A DNA stretch of 64,000 nucleotides, taken from contig NZ_AJMM01000006.1 in the NCBI RefSeq assembly GCF_000259505.1, positions 62,001 through 126,000 on the forward strand, read 5' to 3'. The position numbers and the translations under genes are program-made. The notes under the pieces were generated by a model, which saw only the letters and a list, made by a program, of their open reading frames with translations, was not told the DNA's origin and made no database searches. Shown here piece by piece: positions 24,917 to 34,179 of the stretch (position 1 is the stretch's first letter; each line of letters opens with the position of its first letter). This stretch comes from Streptococcus sp. SK643. Its GTDB lineage: Bacteria; Bacillota; Bacilli; Lactobacillales; Streptococcaceae.

Positions 24917-26081
24917 AAAGGATTTTATCAGCTCTATCCACTGTAAAGAGGGCCACAGTCATCAGGATATCGACGAGCAAGAGAGCAGCTACAGCTGGTA
25001 CCCAAGAATGGAACAGGTCAAAACTGTAACCAAAGAGAGTCGGCCCAAAGGCTGCTAGGATATAGCCTCCAGTTTGAGATAGGCCGGACAATTGGGCTGT
25101 CTTTTCAGGGGCGCTTGTCTTGAGCGAAAAGTTAACCATGAGATAAGGGAAAAGAGCGCTAGTTGCTGTTCCGATTAGGAGATGAATCATCAGCCAGTAA
25201 AGGAAATTGTTAATAGGAAAGAAGAGCATGGAAATACCAACTACTCCAGCTAGAGAGACTAAGGTCAGCATGAGTTGACGATGTTTAGTAGATAAGCTCG
25301 TCGTTAGACTAGGAATAGTCATCGAAAAGGGGATACTAATCAGAGAGAAGATAGAAGTCAAGAGTCCTGCTTCGTGGCTAGATAAGCCAGCTTGGATACT
25401 CATAGTTGGTAGCCAGGTCATACTTGTATAAAAGATTAAGGATTGGAAACCTGCAAAGACAATGACTGCCCAGACCTTGATATTCTTGATAACTTTTTCT
25501 GGGGTTGCTTGTTTAGTTTGTGGAGCAAGTCTGTGGTTGTAAGGATGGTTTGGTAACCAGACTAAAAATGTTGCTAGGCAGAGTAATGTAAGGAGAATTA
25601 TTAGACCCTTCCAAGAGCTGGCTTGGGTAATTGGGACAGCTAGATAAGAAGCAAGGGCTGTAGCAATCCCCATCGAAGTCACATATAGGGTTGTGAGGAA
25701 ACCAATTTTTTTAGGTTGATTTGCTTGTATAAGACTAGGGAGAAGAACGTTGATGACAGCGATACTGGCACCAACCATCAAGGTTCCCATATATAAAAGA
25801 GGTAGGTTGAAGAGGCGAATCAGAGAGCCTATTGTCAAGAAAAAGAGACTATAGGTAAAGAGATGTTCAAGCCCTATTCTTTGAGCGAGTTTAGTAGAAA
25901 CGAGAGAAAAAAGGGTAAACATTAAAAGAGGAAGACTAGTCAGAAGGCCAAGTGAACTAACTTCAACTCCAAGACCCTTTGAAATATCTCCAAGTATAAT
26001 CGGCAGAACAGTAAAAGGGGTCCGTAAGGAGACACCAATTAAGATAATACCTGGAATAAAAAAGAGCGACTGCTTCTTCAT
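24915..26081 (-). CDS. MFS transporter, CynX/NimT type (388 aa)
   Basis: Twelve hydrophobic segments and the N-terminal pattern GIILIGVSLRTPFTVLPIIL place it in the CynX/NimT group of the major facilitator superfamily. Members export or import small anions or imidazoles; the substrate here cannot be read. The start follows AGAGGTATTTT. The orthologue sits at the same place in pneumococcus (SP_0101 region). Confidence 0.85.
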   Translation of the reverse strand: MKKQSLFFIPGIILIGVSLRTPFTVLPIILGDISKGLGVEVSSLGLLTSLPLLMFTLFSLVSTKLAQRIGLEHLFTYSLFFLTIGSLIRLFNLPLLYMGTLMVGASIAVINVLLPSLIQANQPKKIGFLTTLYVTSMGIATALASYLAVPITQASSWKGLIILLTLLCLATFLVWLPNHPYNHRLAPQTKQATPEKVIKNIKVWAVIVFAGFQSLIFYTSMTWLPTMSIQAGLSSHEAGLLTSIFSLISIPFSMTIPSLTTSLSTKHRQLMLTLVSLAGVVGISMLFFPINNFLYWLMIHLLIGTATSALFPYLMVNFSLKTSAPEKTAQLSGLSQTGGYILAAFGPTLFGYSFDLFHSWVPAVAALLLVDILMTVALFTVDRADKIL

Positions 26082-26235
26082 AAAATACCTCTTCTATCTG
26101 ATTTTTATAACAGCTTATTTTAAGTTTTTTTTACTATAATGTCAAGTAAGGTTTTGGGCTTTCAAGATAAAAATAGGAAAGTCAGAAATTTTGTGATAAA
26201 ATAGTGGGAGGAAATTTATACATTGGAGAAAAACT

Positions 26236-27066
26236 GTGTCTGAAAAGCAACAATTTAGCGTCTTGATGTCGGTCTATATAAAGGAAAATCCGATATTTTT
26301 GAAGTATGCTATCGAGAGTATTCAAAACCAGACTATGAAACCTAGTGAAATCATTCTTGTTGAGGATGGGCCTTTGACACCGGAGCTCTATCAGGTATTA
26401 GACCAGGTGGAAGCTGAGTCTGAAATTCCAGTGAAGCGTTGCCCCTTAGAAGAAAATCAAGGTTTAGGTTTGGCTCTTAGATACGGTGTTTTGCAGTGTC
26501 AGTACGATATCATTGCTCGCATGGATACAGATGATATAGCAGTAGCTGACCGATTTGAGCAACAAATTCATCTCATGGAGCAGGAAAATCTTGATCTCTT
26601 AGGTGGTCATATTGCAGAATTTATTGATAATCCAAAAGAGGTTGTTTCCTATCGTCGTGTTCCAACTCAGCACGCAGACATTGTAGCTTATCAAAGAATG
26701 AGAAGTGCCTTCAATCATATGACGGTTATGTTTAAAAAGAACATGGTTCTCAAAGCAGGTAACTACGAAGATGGACTTTATATGGAGGATGATCTCCTCT
26801 GGCTCAATATGATTGCTGCAGGTGCTAGAACTGGAAATGTAGATCAAATTTTATGTAGGGTTCGTGTCGGTGCAGGTATGTTTGAACGTCGTGGCGGTTT
26901 ACGCTATCTCAATCTTTATCGTCAAGCTCGACAACGGATGTTGGAAAGAAATCAAATCTCTTATATAGAATATGCTAAAAGCGTTGGAGTTCAGGCAGTC
27001 GTTGCTCTTTGTCCAGGCTTTGTTCGTCAGTTTATCTTTGTCAAACTATTAAGAAAAAGCAAATAA
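26236..27066 (+). CDS. GT2-family glycosyltransferase (276 aa)
   Basis: A GT-A fold starts FSVLMSVYIKENPIFLKYAI and has the nucleotide-sugar metal motif ARMDTDDI near residue 95. An acceptor region contains MEDDLLWLNM. It lacks membrane segments. The start is GTG at 26236 after TTGGAGAAAAACT. It is followed by a CapD-like dehydratase, so both probably serve one surface glycan, but neither lies in a capsule cluster. Confidence 0.85.
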   Translation: MSEKQQFSVLMSVYIKENPIFLKYAIESIQNQTMKPSEIILVEDGPLTPELYQVLDQVEAESEIPVKRCPLEENQGLGLALRYGVLQCQYDIIARMDTDDIAVADRFEQQIHLMEQENLDLLGGHIAEFIDNPKEVVSYRRVPTQHADIVAYQRMRSAFNHMTVMFKKNMVLKAGNYEDGLYMEDDLLWLNMIAAGARTGNVDQILCRVRVGAGMFERRGGLRYLNLYRQARQRMLERNQISYIEYAKSVGVQAVVALCPGFVRQFIFVKLLRKSK

Positions 27067-27151
27067 AAGAATGTACGAGATAGCAAATTAGCAAAAAAAT
27101 GTTATAATAACAATATAAATATTCATCTCTTTTTAGGGGGAGTAAATTCCT

Positions 27152-29002
27152 ATGAATAAAAAACTAACAGATTATGTCATTGATCTGGTTGAAATTTTAA
27201 ATAAGCAACAAAAGCAAGTGTTTTGGGGGATCTTTGATATTCTGAGTATGGTGGTTTCCATCATCGTATCTTATATCTTATTTTATGGATTAATAAACCC
27301 AGCACCTGTTGACTACATTATCTATACGAGTTTGGCCTTTCTATTTTATCAATTGATGATTGCATTTTGGGGCTTGAACGCGAGTATTAGTCGCTACAGC
27401 AAGATCACAGATTTCATGAAAATCTTCTTTGGTGTGACTGCGAGCAGTGTCATGTCTTATAGTATCTGCTATGCCTTCTTGCCACTCTTTTCGATTCGAT
27501 TTATCGTTCTCTTTATCCTATTGAGTACTTTCTTGATTTTATTACCACGTATTACTTGGCAATTAATCTACTCTAAACGCAAAAAAGGAAGTGGAGATGG
27601 TGAGCATCGTCGTACCTTCTTGATTGGTGCGGGTGATGGTGGAGCTCTCTTTATGGACAGTTACCAACATCCAACTAGTGAATTGGAGCTTGTTGGTATT
27701 TTGGATAAGGATGCTAAGAAGAAAGGCCAAAAACTTGGTGGAATCCCTGTTTTAGGCTCATATGATAATTTGCCTGAATTAGCTAGACGTCACCAAATTG
27801 AGCGTGTGATCGTAGCTATTCCTTCGCTAGATCCGTCAGAGTATGAGCGAATCTTACAGATGTGTAATAGACTAGGTGTTAAATGTTACAAGATGCCTAA
27901 GGTTGAAACGGTTGTTCAAGGACTTCACCAAGCAGGTGGAGGCTTCCAGAAGATTGATATCACAGACCTTTTGGGCCGTCAGGAAATTCGTCTTGATGAA
28001 TCACGCCTAGGTGCAGAACTTACAGGTAAAACTATCTTGGTTACAGGAGCTGGTGGTTCCATTGGTTCTGAAATCTGTCGTCAGGTCAGTCGTTTTAATC
28101 CTGAACGCATCGTTTTACTTGGTCACGGTGAAAATTCTATCTATCTTGTCTATCATGAATTGATTCGTACATTCCAAGGGATTGATTACGTTCCAGTTAT
28201 CGCAGATATTCAAGACTATGACCGTCTGTTGCAAGTCTTTGAACAGTACAAACCAGCTATTGTCTACCATGCTGCTGCCCATAAGCACGTTCCGATGATG
28301 GAGCGTAATCCTAAAGAAGCCTTCAAAAATAACATTCGTGGAACTTACAATGTTGCTAAGGCTGTTGATGAAGCCAAAGTACCTAAGATGGTTATGATTT
28401 CGACAGATAAGGCGGTTAATCCACCAAATGTTATGGGAGCAACCAAGCGCGTGGCGGAGTTGATTGTCACTGGCTTTAACCAACGTAGCCAATCGACCTA
28501 CTGTGCAGTTCGTTTTGGGAATGTTCTTGGTAGCCGTGGTAGTGTCATTCCAGTCTTTGAACGTCAGATTGCTGAAGGTGGGCCTGTAACGGTGACAGAC
28601 TTCCGCATGACCCGTTACTTTATGACCATTCCAGAAGCTAGCCGTTTGGTTATCCATGCTGGTGCTTATGCTAAAGATGGAGAAGTCTTTATCCTTGATA
28701 TGGGCAAACCAGTCAAGATTTATGACTTGGCCAAGAAAATGGTCCTTCTAAGTGGACACACCGAAAGCGAAATTCCAATTGTTGAAGTTGGAATCCGCCC
28801 AGGTGAAAAACTCTACGAAGAACTCTTGGTGTCAACTGAACTTGTTGATAACCAAGTTATGGATAAGATTTTCGTTGGTAAGGTTAATGTCATGCCTCTA
28901 GAAGCCATCGATAAAAAGATTGAAGAGTTCCGAACTCTCAGTGGAGATGAGTTGAAGCAAGCCATTATCGCTTTCGCTAATGAAACAACCCATGCTGAAT
29001 AG
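27152..29002 (+). CDS. CapD-like nucleoside-diphosphate-sugar 4,6-dehydratase (616 aa)
   Basis: Four N-terminal membrane segments (residues 20-140) are followed by a first Rossmann domain (FLIGAGDGGALFM) and a second catalytic SDR domain (ILVTGAGGSIGSEICRQ), with STDKAVNPPNVMGATKR at the active site. This is the WbpM/CapD architecture, making UDP-4-keto-6-deoxy sugars at the membrane. The start follows TTTTAGGGGGAGTAAATTCCT. An extended TATAAT -10 lies near 27101. A long perfect hairpin terminator follows. Confidence 0.9.
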   Translation: MNKKLTDYVIDLVEILNKQQKQVFWGIFDILSMVVSIIVSYILFYGLINPAPVDYIIYTSLAFLFYQLMIAFWGLNASISRYSKITDFMKIFFGVTASSVMSYSICYAFLPLFSIRFIVLFILLSTFLILLPRITWQLIYSKRKKGSGDGEHRRTFLIGAGDGGALFMDSYQHPTSELELVGILDKDAKKKGQKLGGIPVLGSYDNLPELARRHQIERVIVAIPSLDPSEYERILQMCNRLGVKCYKMPKVETVVQGLHQAGGGFQKIDITDLLGRQEIRLDESRLGAELTGKTILVTGAGGSIGSEICRQVSRFNPERIVLLGHGENSIYLVYHELIRTFQGIDYVPVIADIQDYDRLLQVFEQYKPAIVYHAAAHKHVPMMERNPKEAFKNNIRGTYNVAKAVDEAKVPKMVMISTDKAVNPPNVMGATKRVAELIVTGFNQRSQSTYCAVRFGNVLGSRGSVIPVFERQIAEGGPVTVTDFRMTRYFMTIPEASRLVIHAGAYAKDGEVFILDMGKPVKIYDLAKKMVLLSGHTESEIPIVEVGIRPGEKLYEELLVSTELVDNQVMDKIFVGKVNVMPLEAIDKKIEEFRTLSGDELKQAIIAFANETTHAE

Positions 29003-29036
29003 AAAGAGCTTGGGTAAAAAGTCTTTAAAATCAGAA

Positions 29037-29085
29037 AAACGCATAGTATCAGGTATGAAAAAACGTGATACTATGCGTTTTGTTA
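29037..29085 (+). terminator. Terminator with perfect 15-bp stem
   Basis: AAACGCATAGTATCA (29037-29051) pairs perfectly with 29066-29080, followed by TTGTT. It ends the CapD-like gene. Confidence 0.8.
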
Positions 29086-29123
29086 TGGAAAGTTTTACTT
29101 CAGTTTCTACTAAAATTGAGTTT

Positions 29124-29771
29124 TTACCTAGCTTCTTTTGTCTTGAAAAAAGTCAAAACTTCTAAGGGGGCATGGGCTATAAAATCAGGTTGATAGATTA
29201 GTAAATCAGCATTTTCTCCAAAGCCCCAAGTGACTGCTAGTTTTTTAAGTCCTGTTTCCTGAGCTCCTATCATATCAAATTTGGTGTCACCAATGATGAT
29301 AACTTGTTCGGGTGCTAGCTGATGTGTTTTTAGTGTATGGCGAATGACATCCGCCTTATGTGGAGTTTCAGGACTGGATCCATAGATTCCCTCAAAGAAA
29401 TGATGGATCCCCAAGTTTTTTGTCATTTCCTGAGCAGTAGGTGTATTCTTTGTAGTGGTGATGTAGAGTGGATAATTACTCGACAACTTCTCAAGCAAGT
29501 CTACAATCTGAGGAAAGAGTTGAGCTTCATAGATTCCCTTTTCCTTGTAGTAAGAACGGTAAGTCTGAACTGCCTCAGAGATTTTTTCTTTGGGGAGGTA
29601 AGTCTCAAAGCTACTTTCAAGAGGTGGTCCCATGAAACTACGAATGGTTTTGGCATCAGGACAAGGGACTCCCAGCTCTTTAAAGGTAGAGCTAAAGGCA
29701 TTATGAATCCCAATGGAACTATCAACAAGAGTTCCGTCTAGATCAAAAAAGATGGCTGAGATAGAGGTCAT
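29124..29771 (-). CDS. HAD-superfamily hydrolase, phosphoglycolate phosphatase-like (215 aa)
   Basis: HAD motif I is IFFDLDGTLVDSS at residues 7-19, motif II is ITTTKN, and motif III/IV is KADVIRH...IIGDTKFDMIGA. The helical cap follows motif I (type C1). It is likely a cytoplasmic phosphatase of the Gph/PGP group; the substrate is not certain. The start follows GATAGGAGAAATT. It lies 21 bp downstream of sdaAA on the same strand. Confidence 0.85.
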   Translation of the reverse strand: MTSISAIFFDLDGTLVDSSIGIHNAFSSTFKELGVPCPDAKTIRSFMGPPLESSFETYLPKEKISEAVQTYRSYYKEKGIYEAQLFPQIVDLLEKLSSNYPLYITTTKNTPTAQEMTKNLGIHHFFEGIYGSSPETPHKADVIRHTLKTHQLAPEQVIIIGDTKFDMIGAQETGLKKLAVTWGFGENADLLIYQPDFIAHAPLEVLTFFKTKEAR

Positions 29772-29792
29772 AATTTCTCCTATCAGATAAGA

Positions 29793-30665
29793 TTACTCTC
29801 CGAAAATTTCTTTTTGGAGGCGACGGCCAGTAGGAGTGGCAGCAAGGCCACCTTCGGCTGTTTCACGAAAGGCAGTTGGCATGGTTGCTCCTACTTGATA
29901 CATGGCATCGATAACTTCATCTACGGGGATTTTGGATTCGATACCTGCCAATGCCATATCTGCTGCGATGAAGGCAAAACTAGATCCCATGGCATTGCGC
30001 TTGACACAGGGAACTTCAACTAGACCTGCAACAGGGTCACAAATCAAGCCTAGCATATTTTTAATGACAAAGGCAATGGCTTGACTAGCTTGATAGGGAG
30101 TTCCACCTGCTGCTAAAGTGAGGGCGGCAGCACTCATAGCAGAGGCAGAACCGACTTCAGCCTGGCATCCACCTTCAGCTCCTGAGATAGAAGCATTGTT
30201 TGCGATAACTAGGCCAAAGGCCCCAGCGACTAATAAGAAATCTAATTGTTCTTGATGATTCAGGTCTAATTTTTGAATAGCGGTCGTAAGAACTGCCGGT
30301 AGGCAACCAGCACTCCCTGCTGTAGGAGTAGCGCAGACCAAACCCATTTTAGCATTGTGTTCATTGACAGCTATAGCATTGCGAGCAACGGATAAAATGG
30401 TGTCGTCTGACAAGGCTTTTCCACTTTGGATATAGCGATTAAGTTTTGCAGCGTCTCCTCCAGTTAGGCCACTACGAGATTTATTTTCATTGAGGCCAAG
30501 TTGGACAGAGGCTTTCATGACTTCTAGATTGCGTTCCATGAGAAGGAGGACTTCTTCACGTTCGCGACCGGTCAACTCAAATTCTGTCGAAATCATCAGT
30601 TCAGCGACATTTCCTTGGAAGTCCTTTTCTGCTTGTTCGACTAATTCTTTGATAGAATAAAACAT
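29793..30665 (-). CDS. sdaAA: L-serine dehydratase, alpha subunit
   Basis: This 290-residue subunit has cysteines for the 4Fe-4S cluster in CATPTAGSAGCLPA, GGCQAEVGSASAM and LICDPVAGLVEVPC. With the beta subunit it deaminates L-serine to pyruvate and ammonia. The start follows AAGTAGGAGGAATC. It is encoded 8 bp after sdaAB, as in other Firmicutes with split serine dehydratase. Confidence 0.94.
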   Translation of the reverse strand: MFYSIKELVEQAEKDFQGNVAELMISTEFELTGREREEVLLLMERNLEVMKASVQLGLNENKSRSGLTGGDAAKLNRYIQSGKALSDDTILSVARNAIAVNEHNAKMGLVCATPTAGSAGCLPAVLTTAIQKLDLNHQEQLDFLLVAGAFGLVIANNASISGAEGGCQAEVGSASAMSAAALTLAAGGTPYQASQAIAFVIKNMLGLICDPVAGLVEVPCVKRNAMGSSFAFIAADMALAGIESKIPVDEVIDAMYQVGATMPTAFRETAEGGLAATPTGRRLQKEIFGE

Positions 30666-30673
30666 GATTCCTC

Positions 30674-31345
30674 CTACTTAAAGAAATTGACATTGTGAAG
30701 ATGAGGGATTTTTTGAATTTCTTTGATGGCTTCCTCACAATTTCGACTATCAACTTCGATAATCATGATGGCTTTTTCACCCGCTTTTTCTCGAGTAACG
30801 TTCATCTGGGCGATATTGATATCATAGCGGGAGAGAGCTTTGGTTACAAGAGCGATCATCCCAGGGATATCCTGATGCACAATGATGATGGTAGGTGTAT
30901 TCATATTGAGAGAGACCGCAAAGCCATTGAGTTCGGTGACCTGAATATTCCCCCCACCGATAGAAATACCAGTGACACTTATGCTCTTGTGGGGATTTTT
31001 GACAGTAATTTTAGTGGTGTTGGGGTGTGGAGCATTGCTGTCTTTTTGGATGGTCCAGACAATCTTGATGCCTCTCTTGTGGGCGATTTCAAGACTATTT
31101 GGGATTTCAGGATCATCTGTATCCATACCCAAGATTCCTGCAACTAGGGCTAGGTCTGTCCCGTGACCACGATAGGTCTTGGCAAATGAGTTAAATAGCT
31201 GGAATTCGACTTCTGTCGGTGTATCATCAAAAATAGAAGAGACAATCTTCCCAATACGAACAGCACCAGCAGTATGGCTACTGGATGGTCCAATCATGAC
31301 TGGTCCGATAATATCAAAGACAGATTGAAAACGAAGTGATTGCAT
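30674..31345 (-). CDS. sdaAB: L-serine dehydratase, beta subunit
   Basis: This 223-residue subunit has the SDH_beta domain (IGPVMIGPSSSHTAGAVRIG) at the N-terminus and a C-terminal ACT domain (residues 148-220) that may sense serine. The start ATG follows TTATAAGGGGAAACTG. A TATAAT-like -10 is seen on the minus strand near 31375. It is the first gene of the operon with sdaAA and the HAD gene. Confidence 0.94.
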   Translation of the reverse strand: MQSLRFQSVFDIIGPVMIGPSSSHTAGAVRIGKIVSSIFDDTPTEVEFQLFNSFAKTYRGHGTDLALVAGILGMDTDDPEIPNSLEIAHKRGIKIVWTIQKDSNAPHPNTTKITVKNPHKSISVTGISIGGGNIQVTELNGFAVSLNMNTPTIIIVHQDIPGMIALVTKALSRYDINIAQMNVTREKAGEKAIMIIEVDSRNCEEAIKEIQKIPHLHNVNFFK

Positions 31346-31586
31346 CAGTTTCCCCTTATAAAAATTCTTAGTTATATTATATCAAAGAATGAAGGTATTG
31401 GCTTTAATTGTGGGTTAAAACCTCTTTAATGTTCAAAATAGCATAAAAATAGACTCTTTTGTGACAAAAATGCCTTGTTTTATCAAATAAAAAAATAATT
31501 TTGTAATATTTCTACATAAAAGTGTTAAGAAATAGTAATATTTAAAAGGTATCATAGAGATATAGAAAGAAGGAGAACTTTTAAAA

Positions 31587-32231
31587 ATGAAAACAACAAC
31601 TAATAAAATCAAAACAACTATTGCAGGAGTAGCCGCTTTGTTTGCAGTATTTGTACCATCGTTTGTATCTGCTCAAGAATCAACAACTTACACTGTTAAA
31701 GAGGGTGATACACTCTCAGAAATCGCTGAAACTCACAACACAACTGTTGAGAAATTGGCAGAAAACAACCACATTGATAACATCCACTTGATTTACGTAG
31801 GTCAAGAGCTCGTTATCGATGGGCCTGTAGCACCTGCTACAACACCAGCTCCAAGCACTTATAAAGCTCCAGCAGCACAGAATGAGGCTGTTTCAGCACC
31901 AGTAGCAGCAACTACAGAAGTAGCGCAAAAAGAAGCTCCAGTAGCAAGTGCTCCTGCAGAAGCAGTTGCTCCAACACCAGCGGCAGCACCAGCTTCAACT
32001 GTAAGCGAATCTGACGCAGAAGCCAAAGAATGGATCGCTCAAAAAGAATCAGGTGGTAGCTACACAGCTACAAACGGACAATATATCGGACGTTACCAAT
32101 TGACAGCTTCATACTTGAACGGTGACTACTCAGCTGAAAACCAAGAACGTGTAGCAGATGCCTACGTTGCAGGACGTTACGGTTCATGGTCAGCCGCTAA
32201 AAACTTCTGGCTTAACAACGGCTGGTATTAA
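31587..32231 (+). CDS. Secreted LysM peptidoglycan-binding protein (214 aa)
   Basis: The signal peptide ends near FVSAQE (residue 30). One LysM domain follows (TYTVKEGDTLSEIAETHNTT to LVIDG), then an Ala/Pro/Glu-rich linker, then a C-terminal module (AKEWIAQKESGGSYTATNG, GRYQL) like a resuscitation/transglycosylase-like domain. It binds and may cut cell wall. The orthologue (spr0096/SP_0107) belongs to the WalRK (VicRK) regulon in pneumococcus, but no clear WalR direct repeat can be shown here. The start follows GAAGGAGAACTTTTAAAA. Confidence 0.88.
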   Translation: MKTTTNKIKTTIAGVAALFAVFVPSFVSAQESTTYTVKEGDTLSEIAETHNTTVEKLAENNHIDNIHLIYVGQELVIDGPVAPATTPAPSTYKAPAAQNEAVSAPVAATTEVAQKEAPVASAPAEAVAPTPAAAPASTVSESDAEAKEWIAQKESGGSYTATNGQYIGRYQLTASYLNGDYSAENQERVADAYVAGRYGSWSAAKNFWLNNGWY

Positions 32232-32255
32232 GAAATAACGAACAGAATAATTTGA

Positions 32256-32284
32256 AAAGTCGAGGAAATCCCTCGACTTTTTTA
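32256..32284. terminator. Bidirectional terminator between LysM and Rgg genes
   Basis: AAAGTCGAGG and CCTCGACTTT form a perfect 10-bp stem with T runs on both sides. The minus-strand regulator stop lies at its edge. Confidence 0.85.
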
Positions 32285-33145
32285 TATTTTCTTCGGTTGA
32301 TAATAGGTCTCCACTTCTTTTTTGAGATGAGACAGCATAGAAGTTTCCTCGGTCAGCTCTAGAAGGGAGAACCCTTTTTGGATAAGTTTAGCATCATCCC
32401 TACAAATCCCAATACGGACATAGCAGATAGCAAGTCTATCGTAGCTTTTCTTGTTCTTGGCATCCTCCAGTAAAGTGTAGCAGATTTGCTTACACATGTT
32501 TTTATCTTGATTGTATAGATAGAGTGTGGAAAGGTTTAATAGAATTGTCATTCGCAAGTCATATAAATGTTGATAGTTTTTATAGACTTCTAGGCGTTGC
32601 AATATTTTTCCAGTGATGAGATGGAGGTATTCAATGGGAAAACTGAAAAGAATGGTATTGAGGATTTTTAGGTCACTCTCATACCATGTATCTTGTTTTT
32701 CAATTTTTCTCCAAAGTTTTTTGACAACCTGTTCTGCGTGATCTGATAGTTGCTCTGTACCATGTTGACGGATATAAATGACAACTTCAAGCATGTCTCT
32801 GATTTCTTCTATAGGGAGATCGTGGTGGGTCTTGAGGTAGTCTTGGCATTTTTGAAATAAATTGACAAGATCGCCGGTCCCAATAATGGAACGCATATTA
32901 AGATAGGTTTGCATAATTTCTTTGCGTTGACTTGGTTGATAAAGTTGACAGATATATTCAAACTCTTCAAAACTCATATTGATTTGACGGAGAAGAAATT
33001 CCATATTTTCATATTTGGGGGTAGTCTTGCCACTTTCGATTTTTGATAAGCTAGTTCTTGAGAGAACACCCCCACAGACCTCTTCTTGGGTCAGCCCCTT
33101 TGATTCACGTATTTCTTTATAGACCTTTCCGAAATCATAACGCAT
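32282..33145 (-). CDS. Rgg/MutR-type transcriptional regulator (287 aa)
   Basis: An N-terminal XRE helix-turn-helix (residues 6-60: IRESKGLTQEEVC, SRTSLSKIESGKTTP) is followed by a long helical repeat domain of the Rgg/MutR type that binds short peptides or controls dimerisation. The start ATG at 33145 follows AAAAGGAGAAAATC; a longer in-frame form would lack this site. It is divergent from a bacteriocin-like region and is the obvious candidate to control it. Pneumococcus has a peptide-sensing Rgg (RtgR) controlling a bacteriocin-type locus near the LysM gene; whether this is its orthologue is uncertain. No signal-peptide gene was found. Confidence 0.8.
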   Translation of the reverse strand: MRYDFGKVYKEIRESKGLTQEEVCGGVLSRTSLSKIESGKTTPKYENMEFLLRQINMSFEEFEYICQLYQPSQRKEIMQTYLNMRSIIGTGDLVNLFQKCQDYLKTHHDLPIEEIRDMLEVVIYIRQHGTEQLSDHAEQVVKKLWRKIEKQDTWYESDLKILNTILFSFPIEYLHLITGKILQRLEVYKNYQHLYDLRMTILLNLSTLYLYNQDKNMCKQICYTLLEDAKNKKSYDRLAICYVRIGICRDDAKLIQKGFSLLELTEETSMLSHLKKEVETYYQPKKI

Positions 33146-33170
33146 GATTTTCTCCTTTTCGTGAAAAAAG

Positions 33171-33195
33171 TTAACAAACAATAAAATTTTGTTAA
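33171..33195. promoter_or_regulatory. Palindrome between Rgg gene and membrane-protein gene
   Basis: TTAACAAA and TTTGTTAA form perfect 8-bp inverted arms separated by 9 bp, 26 bp upstream of the regulator start. Its place in the divergent intergenic region suits an operator of the regulator. Confidence 0.45.
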
Positions 33196-33300
33196 AAATA
33201 TTGTATCATAGCAATGTAAAAAGTAAAAAAGAAAGTCGAAATAAAGTTGTGAAAAAGATTGACATAGTTTAAAAATGGGACCAAAGATAAGAGGAAAAGG

Positions 33301-34029
33301 ATGAGTAGTGTAGATAAGATTAAAAAAATACACGTCATCGTGTGTTGGCTGTATATATTTTTGTCATTTAGGTCGACAATCAGTAACACGGAGTATTTCT
33401 TGCTTATTTTTTTAGCGTTTCTCTATTCGATAGTATCGCTACCTATATATTCAGTGAAGAATAAAATAGTATCTATTTGTCTGGCTATAAACTCGATTCT
33501 GTTAATGAGTTTCCCGATTTTAATCAATAAATATTTCCCAGGAAACGTTTCTACTTATATCGTATTAATCAGTATTTTTATCCTGGAGTTTTTAATCTTT
33601 AATAAAATTGGTAAAGATTTTGATACTAGATTAGCTAGTGAGTATAGGAAAATCAGTCAGTTTAAAAGTAAGATGTCTCAATCTCCTTGGATAAAATATT
33701 TAGAGATTTCTAGTTTTATATTAACTATATTTCCATTTATTCTTCATGGTACAGTTGCTAATCGTGTATTTGCTCTTATCTTTTTGATAAAAATTTGTGT
33801 AGATACTACGATCAAGATTCTATTAAACAGAATTTTTAAGACAAGTAAGGTAATGAAAAGGAGGATATTTTCTCTTTTTGTACTAGATTTGATTGTCTAT
33901 ATATTTTTAGGTTATGTTTTAGTAATGCAAAAAGATGGATACCTATTTTCAATTCTACTAATTTTTTCTAATTTCTCACTTCCCTTTATCAGAGAAAAAG
34001 AGTATGAATTATTTAAAAATAAGAAATGA
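33301..34029 (+). CDS. Multi-pass membrane protein of the bacteriocin-like island (242 aa)
   Basis: About eight hydrophobic segments span the protein, separated by a central charged loop (RLASEYRKISQFKSKMSQ). No transporter or enzyme motif is seen. It is divergent from the Rgg-type regulator, with GAGGAAAAGG before ATG. Membrane proteins in such places often confer immunity to or help export a bacteriocin; this is inferred only. It is AT-rich, with codon use unlike the core genes. Confidence 0.65.
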   Translation: MSSVDKIKKIHVIVCWLYIFLSFRSTISNTEYFLLIFLAFLYSIVSLPIYSVKNKIVSICLAINSILLMSFPILINKYFPGNVSTYIVLISIFILEFLIFNKIGKDFDTRLASEYRKISQFKSKMSQSPWIKYLEISSFILTIFPFILHGTVANRVFALIFLIKICVDTTIKILLNRIFKTSKVMKRRIFSLFVLDLIVYIFLGYVLVMQKDGYLFSILLIFSNFSLPFIREKEYELFKNKK

Positions 34030-34132
34030 GATAAATATGATTAAATCTTAGTTCTCTTTAAAATAAAATCAGGTAGAGAAAGGATATCTTATCTAGGTAA
34101 CTAAGTACTATAAACAAAGTTGACGATTACCT

Positions 34133-34151
34133 GTTAGGAAACTATCCTAAC
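34133..34151 (+). promoter_or_regulatory. Hairpin upstream of the bacteriocin-like precursor
   Basis: GTTAGGA-AACTA-TCCTAAC forms a perfect 7-bp stem 29 bp before the start codon. It lacks a T run, so it is more likely a leader structure or operator than a terminator. Confidence 0.4.
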
Positions 34152-34179
34152 CACGCTGTATGAAAAAAGGAGTATTTTG

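Noticed and set aside
26236..29002. Capsule biosynthesis locus
   Set aside because: Only one glycosyltransferase and one CapD-like dehydratase are present, with no wzg/wzh/wzd/wze, flippase or polymerase.
31440..31586. WalR (VicR) direct repeat upstream of the LysM gene
   Set aside because: The orthologue is in the WalRK regulon, but no TGTWAH-N5-TGTWAH pair was found that meets the pattern.
33146..33300. Short hydrophobic signal peptide gene for the Rgg-type regulator
   Set aside because: Only a nine-codon frame (MGPKIRGKG) was found, without features of a pheromone.
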